Shown in pieces: positions 48,957 through 58,184 of a DNA stretch of 64,000 nucleotides (positions are counted from its first letter, which is position 1; the number at the start of each line of letters is the position of its first letter). Position numbers and translations under genes: made by a program. Where the stretch lies: assembly GCA_946183365.1 (NCBI GenBank), contig CAMHAH010000003.1, forward strand, positions 124,001 through 188,000, written 5' to 3'. Under the pieces are notes generated by a model. The model saw only the letters and a program-made list of their open reading frames with translations, searched no databases and was not told the origin of the DNA. The DNA comes from an uncultured Clostridia bacterium. GTDB lineage: Bacteria; Bacillota; Clostridia; Oscillospirales; Acutalibacteraceae.

Positions 48957-50642
48957 TCAGATATTTGTCTTAGTCAGCTTTGTGCGGTTTCTTGTGATGT
49001 ACTTAATACCGATCAGAGTACCGATCATCAGTACGATACCGACAGGCAGAGCGATGTACCATGTCTGTACAAAGCCCGCTACGATGAAGCTTACGAACGA
49101 TACAGCCGCAACGGTGATAGCATACGGCAGCTGCGTAGATACATGGTTTATATGGTTACACTGAGCGCCGGCAGAGGACATGATCGTGGTATCGGAGATG
49201 GGTGAGCAATGGTCGCCGCAAACAGCGCCGGCGAGACAAGCGGAGATACCGATGACCTGCAGCTCGCCGCTCGGGAAGATAGACAGAACGATCGGGATAA
49301 GGATGCCGAAGGTGCCCCATGACGTACCTGTAGCGAACGCCAGCAGGCAGGCTACGAGGAAGATGATAGCGGGCAGGAAGTTCTGCAGAGAAGCGGCCGC
49401 GCCGGTCATCATATGAGCGACGAAGTACTTAGCGCCCATCAAGGTGGTCATGTTCTTAAGAGCTGTAGCGAAGGTGAGGATGAGGATCGGAGGAACCATA
49501 GCGAAGAAGCCCTTGGGCACCTGCTCCATAGCCTCTTTGAAGGTGACGATCTTGCGGAGCATCAGATAGATTATGGTGAATACCAGCGCGATAGCGCCTG
49601 CCCACGGCAGACCTACGGTAGCGTCGGTGTCGCCGAAAGCGTCTACGAACGAAGCGCCCTCGAGGAAGCCGCCGTTATATACAAGAGCGAATATAGATAC
49701 TACGATAAGAACGATAACAGGCAGGATAAGGTCGATGACCTTGCCGTTGGGGTTTACGCCCTCGTTCTCGAGCTCTGTATCTACTCTCTCGCCTGTTGTG
49801 TACAGGTCGTCCTTGAACTGAGCGTTGTACTCGTGCATAGCCATTGAGCCGTAGTCAAAGCCCATGACGCAGATAGCGATGATGAATACGAAGGTGAGCA
49901 GTGAATAGAAGTTATAGGGGATAGCTGTGACAAACAGCTTGAGACCCTGACCGTCCTCAGCGTATGAAGCGACAGCCGCGGCCCAGGAGGATACGGGAGC
50001 TATCATACAAACGGGAGCGGCGGTAGCGTCGATAAGATACGCGAGCTTAGCGCGCGAGATCTTGTGGCCGTCTGTAACGGGACGCATTACCGAACCAACT
50101 GTCAAGCAGTTGAAGTAGTCGTCGATAAAGATAAGTACGCCGAGTACGAAGGTAGCAAGCATAGCGCCCGTACGGCTCTTGATATGCTTAGCCGCCCATG
50201 CGCCGAAGGCTCGCGAGCCTCCCGCCTTGTTTATCAGGGCTACTATGATACCCAGTTCGACAAGGAATATGAATATACCTGCCGTATCGCTTACCGCAGA
50301 GATAAGGCCGTCGCTTGTGATAGTGTCCATCGCCTTGAGGAAATCGAAGTTAGCGTACATCAGACCGCCTACAACGATACCGATAGCAAGCGAGGAATAG
50401 ACCTCCTTTGTGATCAGCGCGAGGCCGATAGCGATGATCGGGGGCAGCAGAGCCCACGCGGAGCCGCGTACAGCGCCCTCGCCGGCGCAGGTCTCGCAGT
50501 CAGCGCCGTCAACTATACCGGTGCCGCCGCAGTCCTGACAGTCTATCGTGCCTAACGCGCCGCCGGAAACCGCTACATAGATAAGCAGACCGACGATGAC
50601 GACGCAGGCGATAGCCAGCACGATTTTCTTGGTTTTCGTCAT
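48957..50642 (-). CDS. NhaC-family Na+/H+ antiporter-like transporter (probable lysine transporter)
   Basis: This 561-residue protein has about twelve to fourteen helices of the NhaC family (FIDDYFNCLTVGSVMRPVTDG, SSWAAAVASYAEDG, FATGTSWGTFGILIPI, CLAGAVCGDHCSPISDTT). The N-terminal loop has a DnaJ-like CQDCGGTG...CETCAGEG zinc-type motif at about 35-58. A lysine riboswitch precedes it, so the substrate is probably lysine rather than sodium alone; NhaC-like proteins under L-box control were proposed as lysine transporters (LysW). AAGGAG lies before ATG 50642. Confidence 0.88.
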   Translation of the reverse strand: MTKTKKIVLAIACVVIVGLLIYVAVSGGALGTIDCQDCGGTGIVDGADCETCAGEGAVRGSAWALLPPIIAIGLALITKEVYSSLAIGIVVGGLMYANFDFLKAMDTITSDGLISAVSDTAGIFIFLVELGIIVALINKAGGSRAFGAWAAKHIKSRTGAMLATFVLGVLIFIDDYFNCLTVGSVMRPVTDGHKISRAKLAYLIDATAAPVCMIAPVSSWAAAVASYAEDGQGLKLFVTAIPYNFYSLLTFVFIIAICVMGFDYGSMAMHEYNAQFKDDLYTTGERVDTELENEGVNPNGKVIDLILPVIVLIVVSIFALVYNGGFLEGASFVDAFGDTDATVGLPWAGAIALVFTIIYLMLRKIVTFKEAMEQVPKGFFAMVPPILILTFATALKNMTTLMGAKYFVAHMMTGAAASLQNFLPAIIFLVACLLAFATGTSWGTFGILIPIVLSIFPSGELQVIGISACLAGAVCGDHCSPISDTTIMSSAGAQCNHINHVSTQLPYAITVAAVSFVSFIVAGFVQTWYIALPVGIVLMIGTLIGIKYITRNRTKLTKTNI

Positions 50643-50712
50643 TGTTCTTTTCTCTCCTTATAAATATTATAATGGATTTATTCGCCCTCGTTGCTTTGGG
50701 GGCAGCAAGAAA

Positions 50713-50843
50713 GCGTGCGCACCAAGCGCGCGATTTCGTTTACCCATCTCCTGTGTATGGGTGCTGTGACCCAAATCACAGATTTGGACAGCACCTCAGC
50801 TCGTTGCTGCGCAGTGCGCTGCTGAGCGGGGACTATAAATTAT
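50713..50843. repeat. Dispersed repeat copy 2 within the NhaC leader
   Basis: The reverse complement starts ATAATTTATAGTCCCCGC and contains AAACGAAATCGCGCGC, matching 35598-35675. It has an extra GCTGTCCAAATC...GATTTGGGTCACAGC hairpin. It lies between the riboswitch terminator and the NhaC start, so it is transcribed as part of the leader. Confidence 0.7.
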
Positions 50844-50875
50844 TTTTTCTTTACGGAAACAATCAGTTTCCTGTA

Positions 50876-50904
50876 AAGAAAAATGCCGCGGGAGACCGCG
50901 GCAT
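50876..50904 (-). terminator. Riboswitch terminator stem
   Basis: On the reverse strand ATGCCGCGG, TCTC and CCGCGGCAT are followed by TTTTCTTT. It sits just after the lysine aptamer and is its expression platform. An extra stem TTCTTTACGGAAAC/GTTTCC-TGTAAAGAA lies next to it at 50847-50880. Confidence 0.85.
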
Positions 50905-50912
50905 AGTAATAA

Positions 50913-51088
50913 CAATGATACAATGTCCGAATAGCTCTCCGTTCAAAACGACAGTACAACACATATTCTGCGTTATCCCAGCATACAAGCCCCGATAAAA
51001 GCCAATAAGCTTCGGCGGTATCCCCTTTCACCGGAGTATTATCGTACCCTGTCCCGGTTACTGATGAAGCCCGCGCCTCTATTACAAA
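50913..51088 (-). promoter_or_regulatory. Lysine riboswitch (L box)
   Basis: Read on the reverse strand the region has ATAGAGGCGCGG, then CTTCATCAGTA, then GGTGAAAGGGGATACCGCCGAAGC, then CTGGGATAAC. These are the conserved core elements of the lysine aptamer in the right order and spacing. It should turn off the NhaC-type gene when lysine binds, through the terminator at 50876-50904. Confidence 0.92.
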
Positions 51089-51165
51089 CGTTATTATATA
51101 ACCTTTATATAAGATTAGTCAACTGTTTTTTGCAATTTTATTACTTTTTCCTGCAAAATCGACCC

Positions 51166-51927
51166 TTACATTGATATATATCCGTCAGATAAGGGATACT
51201 CCTTACCGATATTGTCGCCTTTATAAGCTCTCGCTCTTGTCAGTCCGATAACGCAGCCATTACATTTATAATAGCATTTAAAACCGTAAAAAGCCCTCAG
51301 CACTCTGTCGGCGTACTCAGCAGTATCGTCGGGAGTGAGTATATACTCCTCCGGGTCGGGCTCAGGCAGATACACGCCCTCGCCCTGAGGCCGTCTGTTG
51401 TCCCACAGCCTTTTAAAATCAGCCGTCAGCTCCGTCATCATCTCGGGCAAGAGACCGTTCACCTTATCCATAAAGCTCTCTAAGGTTTCATCATCGGAGA
51501 GCTCAAACCGCCTTTGTATAAGGATATCTCCCGTATCAAAGCTCTTTTCTGTCATATGCACGGTCACACCGCTCTCGCTGAGCTTGTCGAGTATAGCAAG
51601 CGGCATGGGCCACGCGCCTCGGCCGTAAGGGAGCAGCGACGGATGTATATTGACCATCGGCAGACGCTCATCAACGGGGATCAGATAATAATACCCCGCG
51701 GATATAAGCAGCTCGCATCCATCCTCGATAAGCTCCTCTATATCCCGCTCGGTTATCCTGTCGTATGTATAAGGAACATCCAGTTTTTTCACGAGTGAGA
51801 TGACCTTATCATCCGTCTCATAAACGCCGTCTACCCTACAGGTGAACAGCTTGAGTACCGTATTGCTCCGTGATAAAGCCTCAAAAGCTGAGTACATCAG
51901 GTCAAAGCCCGCATATGCTATCTTCAT
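51166..51927 (-). CDS. Formyltransferase-like protein (FMT/PurN fold)
   Basis: The start is ATG 51927 with GGTGATGACGGT upstream; the track start 21 codons earlier is not supported. The 253-residue protein has the formyltransferase motif NIHPSLLPYGRGAWPMPLAIL and GVTVHMTEKSFDTGDIL, with the catalytic His-Pro and Asp. It lacks the usual FMT C-terminal domain in recognisable form and has a Cys-rich tail (CYYKCNGCVIG). It may formylate an amino sugar or act in a modification pathway. It lies before the TetR-MMPL cluster, divergently. Confidence 0.8.
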   Translation of the reverse strand: MKIAYAGFDLMYSAFEALSRSNTVLKLFTCRVDGVYETDDKVISLVKKLDVPYTYDRITERDIEELIEDGCELLISAGYYYLIPVDERLPMVNIHPSLLPYGRGAWPMPLAILDKLSESGVTVHMTEKSFDTGDILIQRRFELSDDETLESFMDKVNGLLPEMMTELTADFKRLWDNRRPQGEGVYLPEPDPEEYILTPDDTAEYADRVLRAFYGFKCYYKCNGCVIGLTRARAYKGDNIGKEYPLSDGYISM

Positions 51928-51980
51928 ACCGTCATCACCGTGACCAGTATAACATCTAAATGACAAGTTTGCAACAATAC

Positions 51981-52009
51981 TTGAAATCACGCCCGAACGG
52001 GTTTATAAT
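51981..52009 (+). promoter_or_regulatory. Promoter of the TetR-MMPL cluster
   Basis: TTGAAA (51981-51986), 17 bases and TATAAT (52004-52009). The spacer contains the palindrome CCCGAACGGG, a possible operator for the TetR protein. Confidence 0.8.
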
Positions 52010-52055
52010 AAAGAAAACTGCCGTTAGTTACGGCTAACCACCAAAGGATGATATA

Positions 52056-52607
52056 ATGTCAAAGCTCACTCAAAAGGCAATTAAAGAGAGCTTCATAAAG
52101 CTGCTTGACCAAAAACCCATAGACCGTATCACTATCAAGGATATCACCGATGACTGCGGTATCTCACGCAATACCTTTTATTATCACTATTCAGATCTGC
52201 CGGCTCTTGTAGAAGAGCTGCTTATGGAAAGCGCCGAAGAGCTCATGCAGACCTATCCATCTATAGACTCCCTTGAAGAAGCCCTCAACGTAGCCGCGCG
52301 CTTTGTACTTGACAGCCGCCGCTCCGTACGCCATATCTATAACTCTTCTCACCGTTATATTTACGAGCGCTGCCTGATGAAGGTAAGCCGCAGGGTCATA
52401 GCCGCGTACTTCGATATGGCGGTCCCCGACAGTGTCCTGAGCGGAGATGAACGCGAGATCATGATAGATTATTATAAATGCTTGTGCTACGGCATGATAG
52501 CCGACTGGTGCGAGAGCGGAATGAAGGACGATTACGCCGACGACTTCAAGAAGCTTCTGAGCATTCGCAGCAAAATGCTTTCTTTTGATATTTACGACTC
52601 ACCCTGA
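52056..52607 (+). CDS. TetR/AcrR family regulator
   Basis: This 183-residue protein has the TetR helix-turn-helix ITIKDITDDCGISRNTFYYHYSDL at about 24-48 and a C-terminal part of the TetR_C_7/DhaS-like type. AAAGGATG lies before the start. It probably regulates the adjacent MMPL and heptad-repeat genes, although a terminator separates them. No ligand can be named. Confidence 0.9.
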   Translation: MSKLTQKAIKESFIKLLDQKPIDRITIKDITDDCGISRNTFYYHYSDLPALVEELLMESAEELMQTYPSIDSLEEALNVAARFVLDSRRSVRHIYNSSHRYIYERCLMKVSRRVIAAYFDMAVPDSVLSGDEREIMIDYYKCLCYGMIADWCESGMKDDYADDFKKLLSIRSKMLSFDIYDSP

Positions 52608-52624
52608 ACGGGGTGAGTTTTTTC
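52597..52624 (+). terminator. Terminator after the TetR gene
   Basis: ACTCACCC pairs with GGGTGAGT around TGAACG, followed by TTTTTTT. The stem overlaps the last codons of the TetR gene. Confidence 0.88.
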
Positions 52625-52798
52625 ATTTTTATTTGTGCAAAAGTAGGTTTTTGTTCAAATTTTGGGCACAGATAAGCCTTTGCGAATGGTACTTTTCAAT
52701 AAAAAGAACTATATTTGATTAGTGAAAATAGACAAAGCCCAAACATCTATAGACATCCGACAACTATTACTTCGGGCTGCCAAATCGAAGGTGATACA

Positions 52799-54874
52799 AT
52801 GAAAATTTCTAAAGCGATCGTAAGGCTCAGAGTACCCATAGTCATCGTCACCCTGATACTTATGATCCCCGCGGCGCTCGGCATGATAAACACGCGTATC
52901 AACTATGATATGCTCACCTATCTGCCTGAGAGCATGGACACCGTAAAGGGTCAGAACATCCTGCTCGATGAATTCGGCAAAGGAGCGTTCTCTTTCATCA
53001 TCCTTGAGGATATGCCCGATAAGGACGTAGCCGAGCTCAAGGAGAAGGTCGAACAGGTCAAGCAGGTCGACAGCGTACTGTGGTACAACAATATCGCCGA
53101 TATATCTATTCCTAAAGAAGTCCTCCCCGAAAAGATATACAACGCGTTCAATACCGATCACAGCACCGTCATGGCTGTATTCTTCAACACCTCGACCTCA
53201 TCCGACGAAACTATGGACGCTATCCGGGAGATACGCTCTATAACGGGTGAAAAGTGCTTTGTATGCGGTCTGTCGGCACTTGTGACCGACCTTAAGGATC
53301 TGTGTGAGAGAGAAGAGCCGATATATGTAGGCATAGCGGTCGTACTCGCACTCGCGGCTATGATAATCCTGCTCGATAACTGGCTCGTTCCTCTTGTGTT
53401 CCTTGCCTCAATAGGCATGATGATACTGTTAAATCTCGGCACCAACTTCTTTTTGGGCGAGATATCATATATCACAAAGGCTCTCTCGGCTGTCTTACAG
53501 CTCGCGGTCACTATGGACTACAGCATCTTCCTGTGGCACAGCTATAATGAACAAAAGCAGAGATACAACGATAATAAAGAAGCGATGGCGGTTGCCATCC
53601 ATCAGACCTTCCTCTCGGTCATCGGTTCCTCGATCACTACCATCGCGGGCTTCATAGCTCTTTGTTTCATGACCTTTACCTTGGGCAAGGATCTGGGCAT
53701 AGTCATGGCTAAGGGCGTTCTCTTCGGCGTTATCGGCTGTATAACCGTACTGCCGTCGCTGATACTGATGCTCGATAAGCCCCTCTCTAAGCTCTCTCAC
53801 CGCTCCATAATCCCCGATATGAAGAAGCTCTCGGGCGGCATCGTAAAGATATTCCCCGTATTCCTCGTTATCTTCATATTGCTGGTTCCTCCCTTCCTCT
53901 ACGGCTACACACAGACCAACAACGAGGTCTACTACGATATGGCTGAGTGTCTGCCGAAGGACATGGAGTTCGTAATAGCGAACACCAAGCTCAGCGAGGA
54001 TTTCGATATCTCATCCACCCACATGGTGCTCATGGACTCATCCATCGAAAACAAAGAGGTCAAGAAGATGATATCCGAGATGGAGAACGTAGACGGCGTA
54101 AAATACGTTTTGGGTATAGAGAGCGTCTTAGGCTCGTCAGTTCCCGAGGATATCCTGCCCTCCCGTATCAAGGACATATTGGAAAACGATAAATACGAGC
54201 TCCTGTTGATAAGCAGTAAATATCACAGCGCGAGCGACGCCGTAGGCAAACAGATAGACAGCCTGAACGAGATACTGCACCGCTATGACAAAAACGGTAT
54301 GCTGATCGGCGAGGCTCCGTGCATGAAGGATATGATAGATACCACAGGCAGAGACTTTGAGGTCGTAAACCTTATATCCATCATAGCTATATTCATCATC
54401 ATAGCGATTGTTGAGCGCAGCATAAGCCTGCCGTTCATCCTGATAGCGGTCATCGAGCTTGCTATCTTCATCAACCTCGGACTTCCCCACTATATGGGTC
54501 AGTCGCTGCCGTTCATAGCGCCTATATGCATCAGTACCATCCAGCTCGGCGCTACCGTTGACTACGCTATTCTGATGACCACCCGCTATAAGGCTGAGCG
54601 CCTGAGCGGAGCGGACAAAAAGAGCTCAATGCAGACTACGCTCAGAGCCTCTATCCCCTCCATACTGGTCAGCGGTCTGGGACTTTTCGCCGCTACCTTC
54701 GGCGTAGCTTTATACTCAGATATAGATATCATCAGCTCGATGTGTATGCTTCTCGCAAGAGGCGCCGTGATCAGTATGCTTCTGGTCATCTTCATCCTTC
54801 CCGCGCTGCTGCTCCTGTGCGATAAGCTGATATGCTATACCACCTGGGGCATGAAGAAGTGCGTAAAGCGCTGA
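52799..54874 (+). CDS. MMPL/RND-family transporter
   Basis: The start is ATG 52799 after AAGGTGAT; the 28 codons before it in the track lack support. The 691-residue protein has the RND layout: one helix, a large outside loop (about 35-165), five or more helices, then a second loop and helices. Transport signature residues lie in TMDYSIFLWHSYNEQ and, in the second half, TVDYAILMTTRYKAER. MMPL proteins export lipids, sterol-like compounds or drugs using the proton gradient. It is followed 69 bases later by a heptad-repeat protein. Confidence 0.93.
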   Translation: MKISKAIVRLRVPIVIVTLILMIPAALGMINTRINYDMLTYLPESMDTVKGQNILLDEFGKGAFSFIILEDMPDKDVAELKEKVEQVKQVDSVLWYNNIADISIPKEVLPEKIYNAFNTDHSTVMAVFFNTSTSSDETMDAIREIRSITGEKCFVCGLSALVTDLKDLCEREEPIYVGIAVVLALAAMIILLDNWLVPLVFLASIGMMILLNLGTNFFLGEISYITKALSAVLQLAVTMDYSIFLWHSYNEQKQRYNDNKEAMAVAIHQTFLSVIGSSITTIAGFIALCFMTFTLGKDLGIVMAKGVLFGVIGCITVLPSLILMLDKPLSKLSHRSIIPDMKKLSGGIVKIFPVFLVIFILLVPPFLYGYTQTNNEVYYDMAECLPKDMEFVIANTKLSEDFDISSTHMVLMDSSIENKEVKKMISEMENVDGVKYVLGIESVLGSSVPEDILPSRIKDILENDKYELLLISSKYHSASDAVGKQIDSLNEILHRYDKNGMLIGEAPCMKDMIDTTGRDFEVVNLISIIAIFIIIAIVERSISLPFILIAVIELAIFINLGLPHYMGQSLPFIAPICISTIQLGATVDYAILMTTRYKAERLSGADKKSSMQTTLRASIPSILVSGLGLFAATFGVALYSDIDIISSMCMLLARGAVISMLLVIFILPALLLLCDKLICYTTWGMKKCVKR

Positions 54875-54943
54875 CCGGCATAACAGATCATCAGCGGGAG
54901 CGGTCAACCCTCCCCTGCAATAATAAAGAACGGAGAGATATAT

Positions 54944-57157
54944 ATGAAAAGACTGATAAAGCTCATGTCCATAGCGCTGTGCATCACGATAGCGCTGTCA
55001 GCGTCATTGGCGAGCGTATTCGCTCTGTCGCTCAACGGTATCAGCCTCGGTTCAAAGACCGATGAGGCTACGCCCGACGAAGCGGATATCTTCAAGGACG
55101 AGACCGTTTACGTAATGGCAGAGGCAGACGGTACGGTAGATAAGATCATCGTCAGCGACTGGATACGCAACAACAAGGCCGCCGCGACTATCAAAGACGT
55201 CAGCTCTGTATCGGATATCGAGAACGTCAAGACCGACGCGTCGTTCACTCTCGACTCCGATAATATGCGCGTTTGGCAGGCAGACGGCAAAGACCTGTAT
55301 CTTGAGGGCACAGGGACGGCGGCTCTGCCCGTTGACCTCAATATCACCTATACCCTCGACGGCAAGGTGATCACACCCGAGGAACTCGCAGGCAAGAGCG
55401 GCAAGGTCACTATCCGATTTGACTATACCAATAATCAGTACGAAAACGTCGAGATAAACGGCAAAGAGGAGCGTATCTACGTTCCGTTCATGATGATGTC
55501 CGGTATGCTGCTCGACAGCGATAAATTCAGCAATGTAAAGGTCACAAACGGCAAGGTCATCTCTGACGGCGACCGCGTGATCCTCGCGGGCATCGCGTTC
55601 CCGGGATTACAGCACGATCTCGGTCTCAGCAAAGAAGATATCAATCTGCCCGACAGCTTTGAGGTAACGGCAGATGTTACCGACTTCGAGCTCGGCACCA
55701 CCGTAACGATAGCGACAAACGGACTTATGAACGAGCTTGACGCCGATAACCTTGACAGCCTCGATAAACTCAACGAGAACCTTGATAAGCTCGATGACGC
55801 CATGAGCGCCCTAATCGACGGTTCATCTCAGCTTTACTCGGGTCTCGAGACCCTGCTTGAAAAGTCAAGCGAGCTTACCGCCGGAGTTGATAAACTCTAT
55901 GCGGGTGCCGAACAGCTCAGCGACGGCTTAAAGCAGGCTGACAACGGCGCAAAGGCGCTCTCAGACGGTGCAGGCGCTCTCAGCGACGGTACGGTAAAGG
56001 TAGATATCGGAGCACTCGATCTATCATCGGGGCTGTCGTTCCTCAACTCAAACAGCTCAGCGCTCAACGACGGCAGCGACCTTACTTTCACATCTATCCT
56101 CTCAACAGCGCGCAAGTCGCTCATCGACGCGGGTCTGCAGGTCCCCGAGCTCACGCCCGAGAACTACTCCTCCGTCCTTAACGCTCTTATAGATAACCTC
56201 TCAGACGAGAAGGTAAAGGCTCAGGCTCAGGCTGTCGCGGAGAAGCAGGTCACAGAAGCCGTAGAAGCTAACCGCGAAGCGGTGACAGCAGGCGTGACTG
56301 CAGTCGTAAAGCAGAATGTGCAGGCAGAGGTCGAAGCGGGCGTTCGCGCTCAGGTGACCGAGAAGGTCCTCGCCGCTCTCGGTATGACCGCCGCTGATTA
56401 TGAGGCGGGTATCGCGGCAGGCATGATAGACGAAGCCACACAGGCTCAGGTAAACGGCGCTGTAGAGGCTCAGATGAGCTCAGACGAGGTCTCAGCGAAT
56501 ATCGACGCCCTGACAGAGCAGAATATGCAGACCGATGCGGTCAAGGCGGCTATAGCTCAGAACACCGAGGCAAAGATACAGTCGCTCATAGCCGAAAATA
56601 TGCAGAGTGAAGAGGTACAAAAGGGTATCTCCGAAGCTCTCGCGAAGGCTGAGGCCGGCAGACAGAGTATCGAAGCTCTCTTAAAACAGCTCGACAGCTA
56701 CAACACCTTTAACAAAGGTCTCAAGGAATACACAGGCGGCGTAGGCTCAGCCTCAGCGGGAGCTTATCAGCTCAGCGGCGGTACCGCTCAGCTCAAGGAC
56801 GGCTCCAAGGCCCTCAAGAGCGGAGCCGATGAGCTCAAGGGCGGCACAGCTCAACTCAGCGAGGGAGCCGAACAGCTCAAAAACGGTATACTCACCCTTA
56901 AGAACGGCGTACCTGCTCTTGTAGACGGCGTATCTAAGCTCCGCGACGGCTCTATGCAGCTGAGCGACGGCTTAAAGCAGTTCAACGAAGAGGGCATCAG
57001 CAAGCTGACCTCTCTGCTCAAGGATGACTTAGGCGAGCTTTCAGAGCGTATCAAGGCTGTGAAAAAGGTATCCGAGAACTACAAGTCTTACTCAGGTCTT
57101 GCCGACGGAATGGACGGCGAGGTCAAGTTCATCTACAAGACAGCCGAAATAGAATAA
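54944..57157 (+). CDS. Secreted YhgE/Pip-like heptad-repeat protein
   Basis: This 737-residue protein has a signal peptide (about 1-28) and no later membrane helix. A beta-rich domain (to about 270) precedes long helices with L-x2-G-x3-L type repeats (DGSSQLYSGLETLLEKSSELTAGVDKLYAGAEQLSDGLKQ), then an Ala/Glu-rich coiled coil (about 430-600), then more GxxxLxxG repeats. Such repeats occur in YhgE/Pip and in partners of MMPL transporters. It probably acts outside as the partner of the preceding MMPL protein. AGAGAT is upstream. Confidence 0.8.
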   Translation: MKRLIKLMSIALCITIALSASLASVFALSLNGISLGSKTDEATPDEADIFKDETVYVMAEADGTVDKIIVSDWIRNNKAAATIKDVSSVSDIENVKTDASFTLDSDNMRVWQADGKDLYLEGTGTAALPVDLNITYTLDGKVITPEELAGKSGKVTIRFDYTNNQYENVEINGKEERIYVPFMMMSGMLLDSDKFSNVKVTNGKVISDGDRVILAGIAFPGLQHDLGLSKEDINLPDSFEVTADVTDFELGTTVTIATNGLMNELDADNLDSLDKLNENLDKLDDAMSALIDGSSQLYSGLETLLEKSSELTAGVDKLYAGAEQLSDGLKQADNGAKALSDGAGALSDGTVKVDIGALDLSSGLSFLNSNSSALNDGSDLTFTSILSTARKSLIDAGLQVPELTPENYSSVLNALIDNLSDEKVKAQAQAVAEKQVTEAVEANREAVTAGVTAVVKQNVQAEVEAGVRAQVTEKVLAALGMTAADYEAGIAAGMIDEATQAQVNGAVEAQMSSDEVSANIDALTEQNMQTDAVKAAIAQNTEAKIQSLIAENMQSEEVQKGISEALAKAEAGRQSIEALLKQLDSYNTFNKGLKEYTGGVGSASAGAYQLSGGTAQLKDGSKALKSGADELKGGTAQLSEGAEQLKNGILTLKNGVPALVDGVSKLRDGSMQLSDGLKQFNEEGISKLTSLLKDDLGELSERIKAVKKVSENYKSYSGLADGMDGEVKFIYKTAEIE

Positions 57158-57188
57158 CAGATAATTATAAATTTTCTCCTTATAAGAA

Positions 57189-57221
57189 CATCCCGACCCT
57201 ATACGGATCGGGATGCTTTTT
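57189..57221. terminator. Bidirectional terminator
   Basis: CATCCCGA pairs with TCGGGATG, with ACCCTATACGG between, followed by CTTTTTAT. It separates the MMPL cluster from the converging operon. Confidence 0.88.
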
Positions 57222-57639
57222 ATTTATTCAATGCTTTCACCTTGTTCTCGATAGCTCTCAGCGCCTGTTCGGGCTGTGAGATATCCTTTACGGCGTCCTC
57301 CATGGGGCACAATCCCGTACCCATGCGGTTGATGATGTTCTCGGTAAGGGTATCATACTCATACGCTATGCCGTACTTTTCAAAAACCTCGGCGGCTTTT
57401 TCGCTGAGCACTTCGGCATATACCGCCTTGGCTTTGATGATAGTATACAGCATCGCCGCCGCTTTTCCGACTATCCTGTCGGCGGCATACGCGCCGCTGA
57501 GGTCATCTTTGGATAAGGCGAGCTCAAGCAGGGGTCTTATTCCCTTTTCACGGCTTGTCAAAAGCGTGTCGCCTTTGCTTACCGCCAGCGTATATTCGCC
57601 GCTGTTCAACGTTTCTTTCAGCTCACTCAGCTTTATCAT
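57220..57639 (-). CDS. DUF1893 protein
   Basis: The start is ATG 57639 (MIKLSELKETL) after CGGAG. The 139-residue protein has NSGEYTLAVSKGDTLLTSREKGIRPLLELA and GKAAAMLYTIIKAKAVYAEVLSEKA, the DUF1893 pattern, a deaminase-like fold of unknown role. Its start lies inside the end of the ECF S-component gene (17-base overlap), so it is the third gene of an operon with it and the AKR. Confidence 0.85.
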   Translation of the reverse strand: MIKLSELKETLNSGEYTLAVSKGDTLLTSREKGIRPLLELALSKDDLSGAYAADRIVGKAAAMLYTIIKAKAVYAEVLSEKAAEVFEKYGIAYEYDTLTENIINRMGTGLCPMEDAVKDISQPEQALRAIENKVKALNK

Positions 57640-58180
57640 TTCTGTTCTCCGCACGGTAAACTATAAGCGGGATGAAAGCCCACTGCAAAACTATACCGAA
57701 TATACCCGTTACTATGCTGTTCCATATAACCGCGACAGGTATAGAATTACTGCCGAAGGCATATACGGCGATAAGTATAGCTATAGCCCTGATACCCCTG
57801 CCCGCAAGCTGAGCGATAACGACCTTAGCGATCGTCGGCATTTTGACACTCCTCAATAGTCCGGATGACAGACCGTATACACACAGCTCTATCATCATGA
57901 ACGGCAGCATCGCTGCGCCGGGCATACCCGTCAGCGCGAAGCTGATAAGCGGAGAAAGAACTCCCGCTATCGCGCCTACATACGGTCCGGCGAGCAGACC
58001 CGCGAGGATGATAGGCAGATGCATGGGCAGGAAGGCCTCGCCGAGGGCCGTTCCCAATCCGGATACCGCGCCCATGAGGTGGAACAGCTGAGGCAGTATG
58101 ACAGCTCCCGCTACAGCCCCTATCGTCGCCAGTGTCTGAGTTTTTACCGATAATTTCCGCTTGACGCTTGTATTTGTCAT
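57623..58180 (-). CDS. ECF transporter S component
   Basis: The start is ATG 58180 after GAGGTGAT. The 185-residue protein has six membrane helices, with GLGTALGEAFLPMHLPIILAGLLAGPYVGAIAGVLSPLISF, the typical layout of substrate-binding S components. It would join a shared ECF energising module (not in the window) to take up a vitamin or metal. The substrate is not clear; the AKR with Fe-S clusters next to it is not a sure guide. It lies 4 bases after the AKR stop. Confidence 0.85.
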   Translation of the reverse strand: MTNTSVKRKLSVKTQTLATIGAVAGAVILPQLFHLMGAVSGLGTALGEAFLPMHLPIILAGLLAGPYVGAIAGVLSPLISFALTGMPGAAMLPFMMIELCVYGLSSGLLRSVKMPTIAKVVIAQLAGRGIRAIAILIAVYAFGSNSIPVAVIWNSIVTGIFGIVLQWAFIPLIVYRAENRNDKAE

Positions 58181-58184
58181 AATA

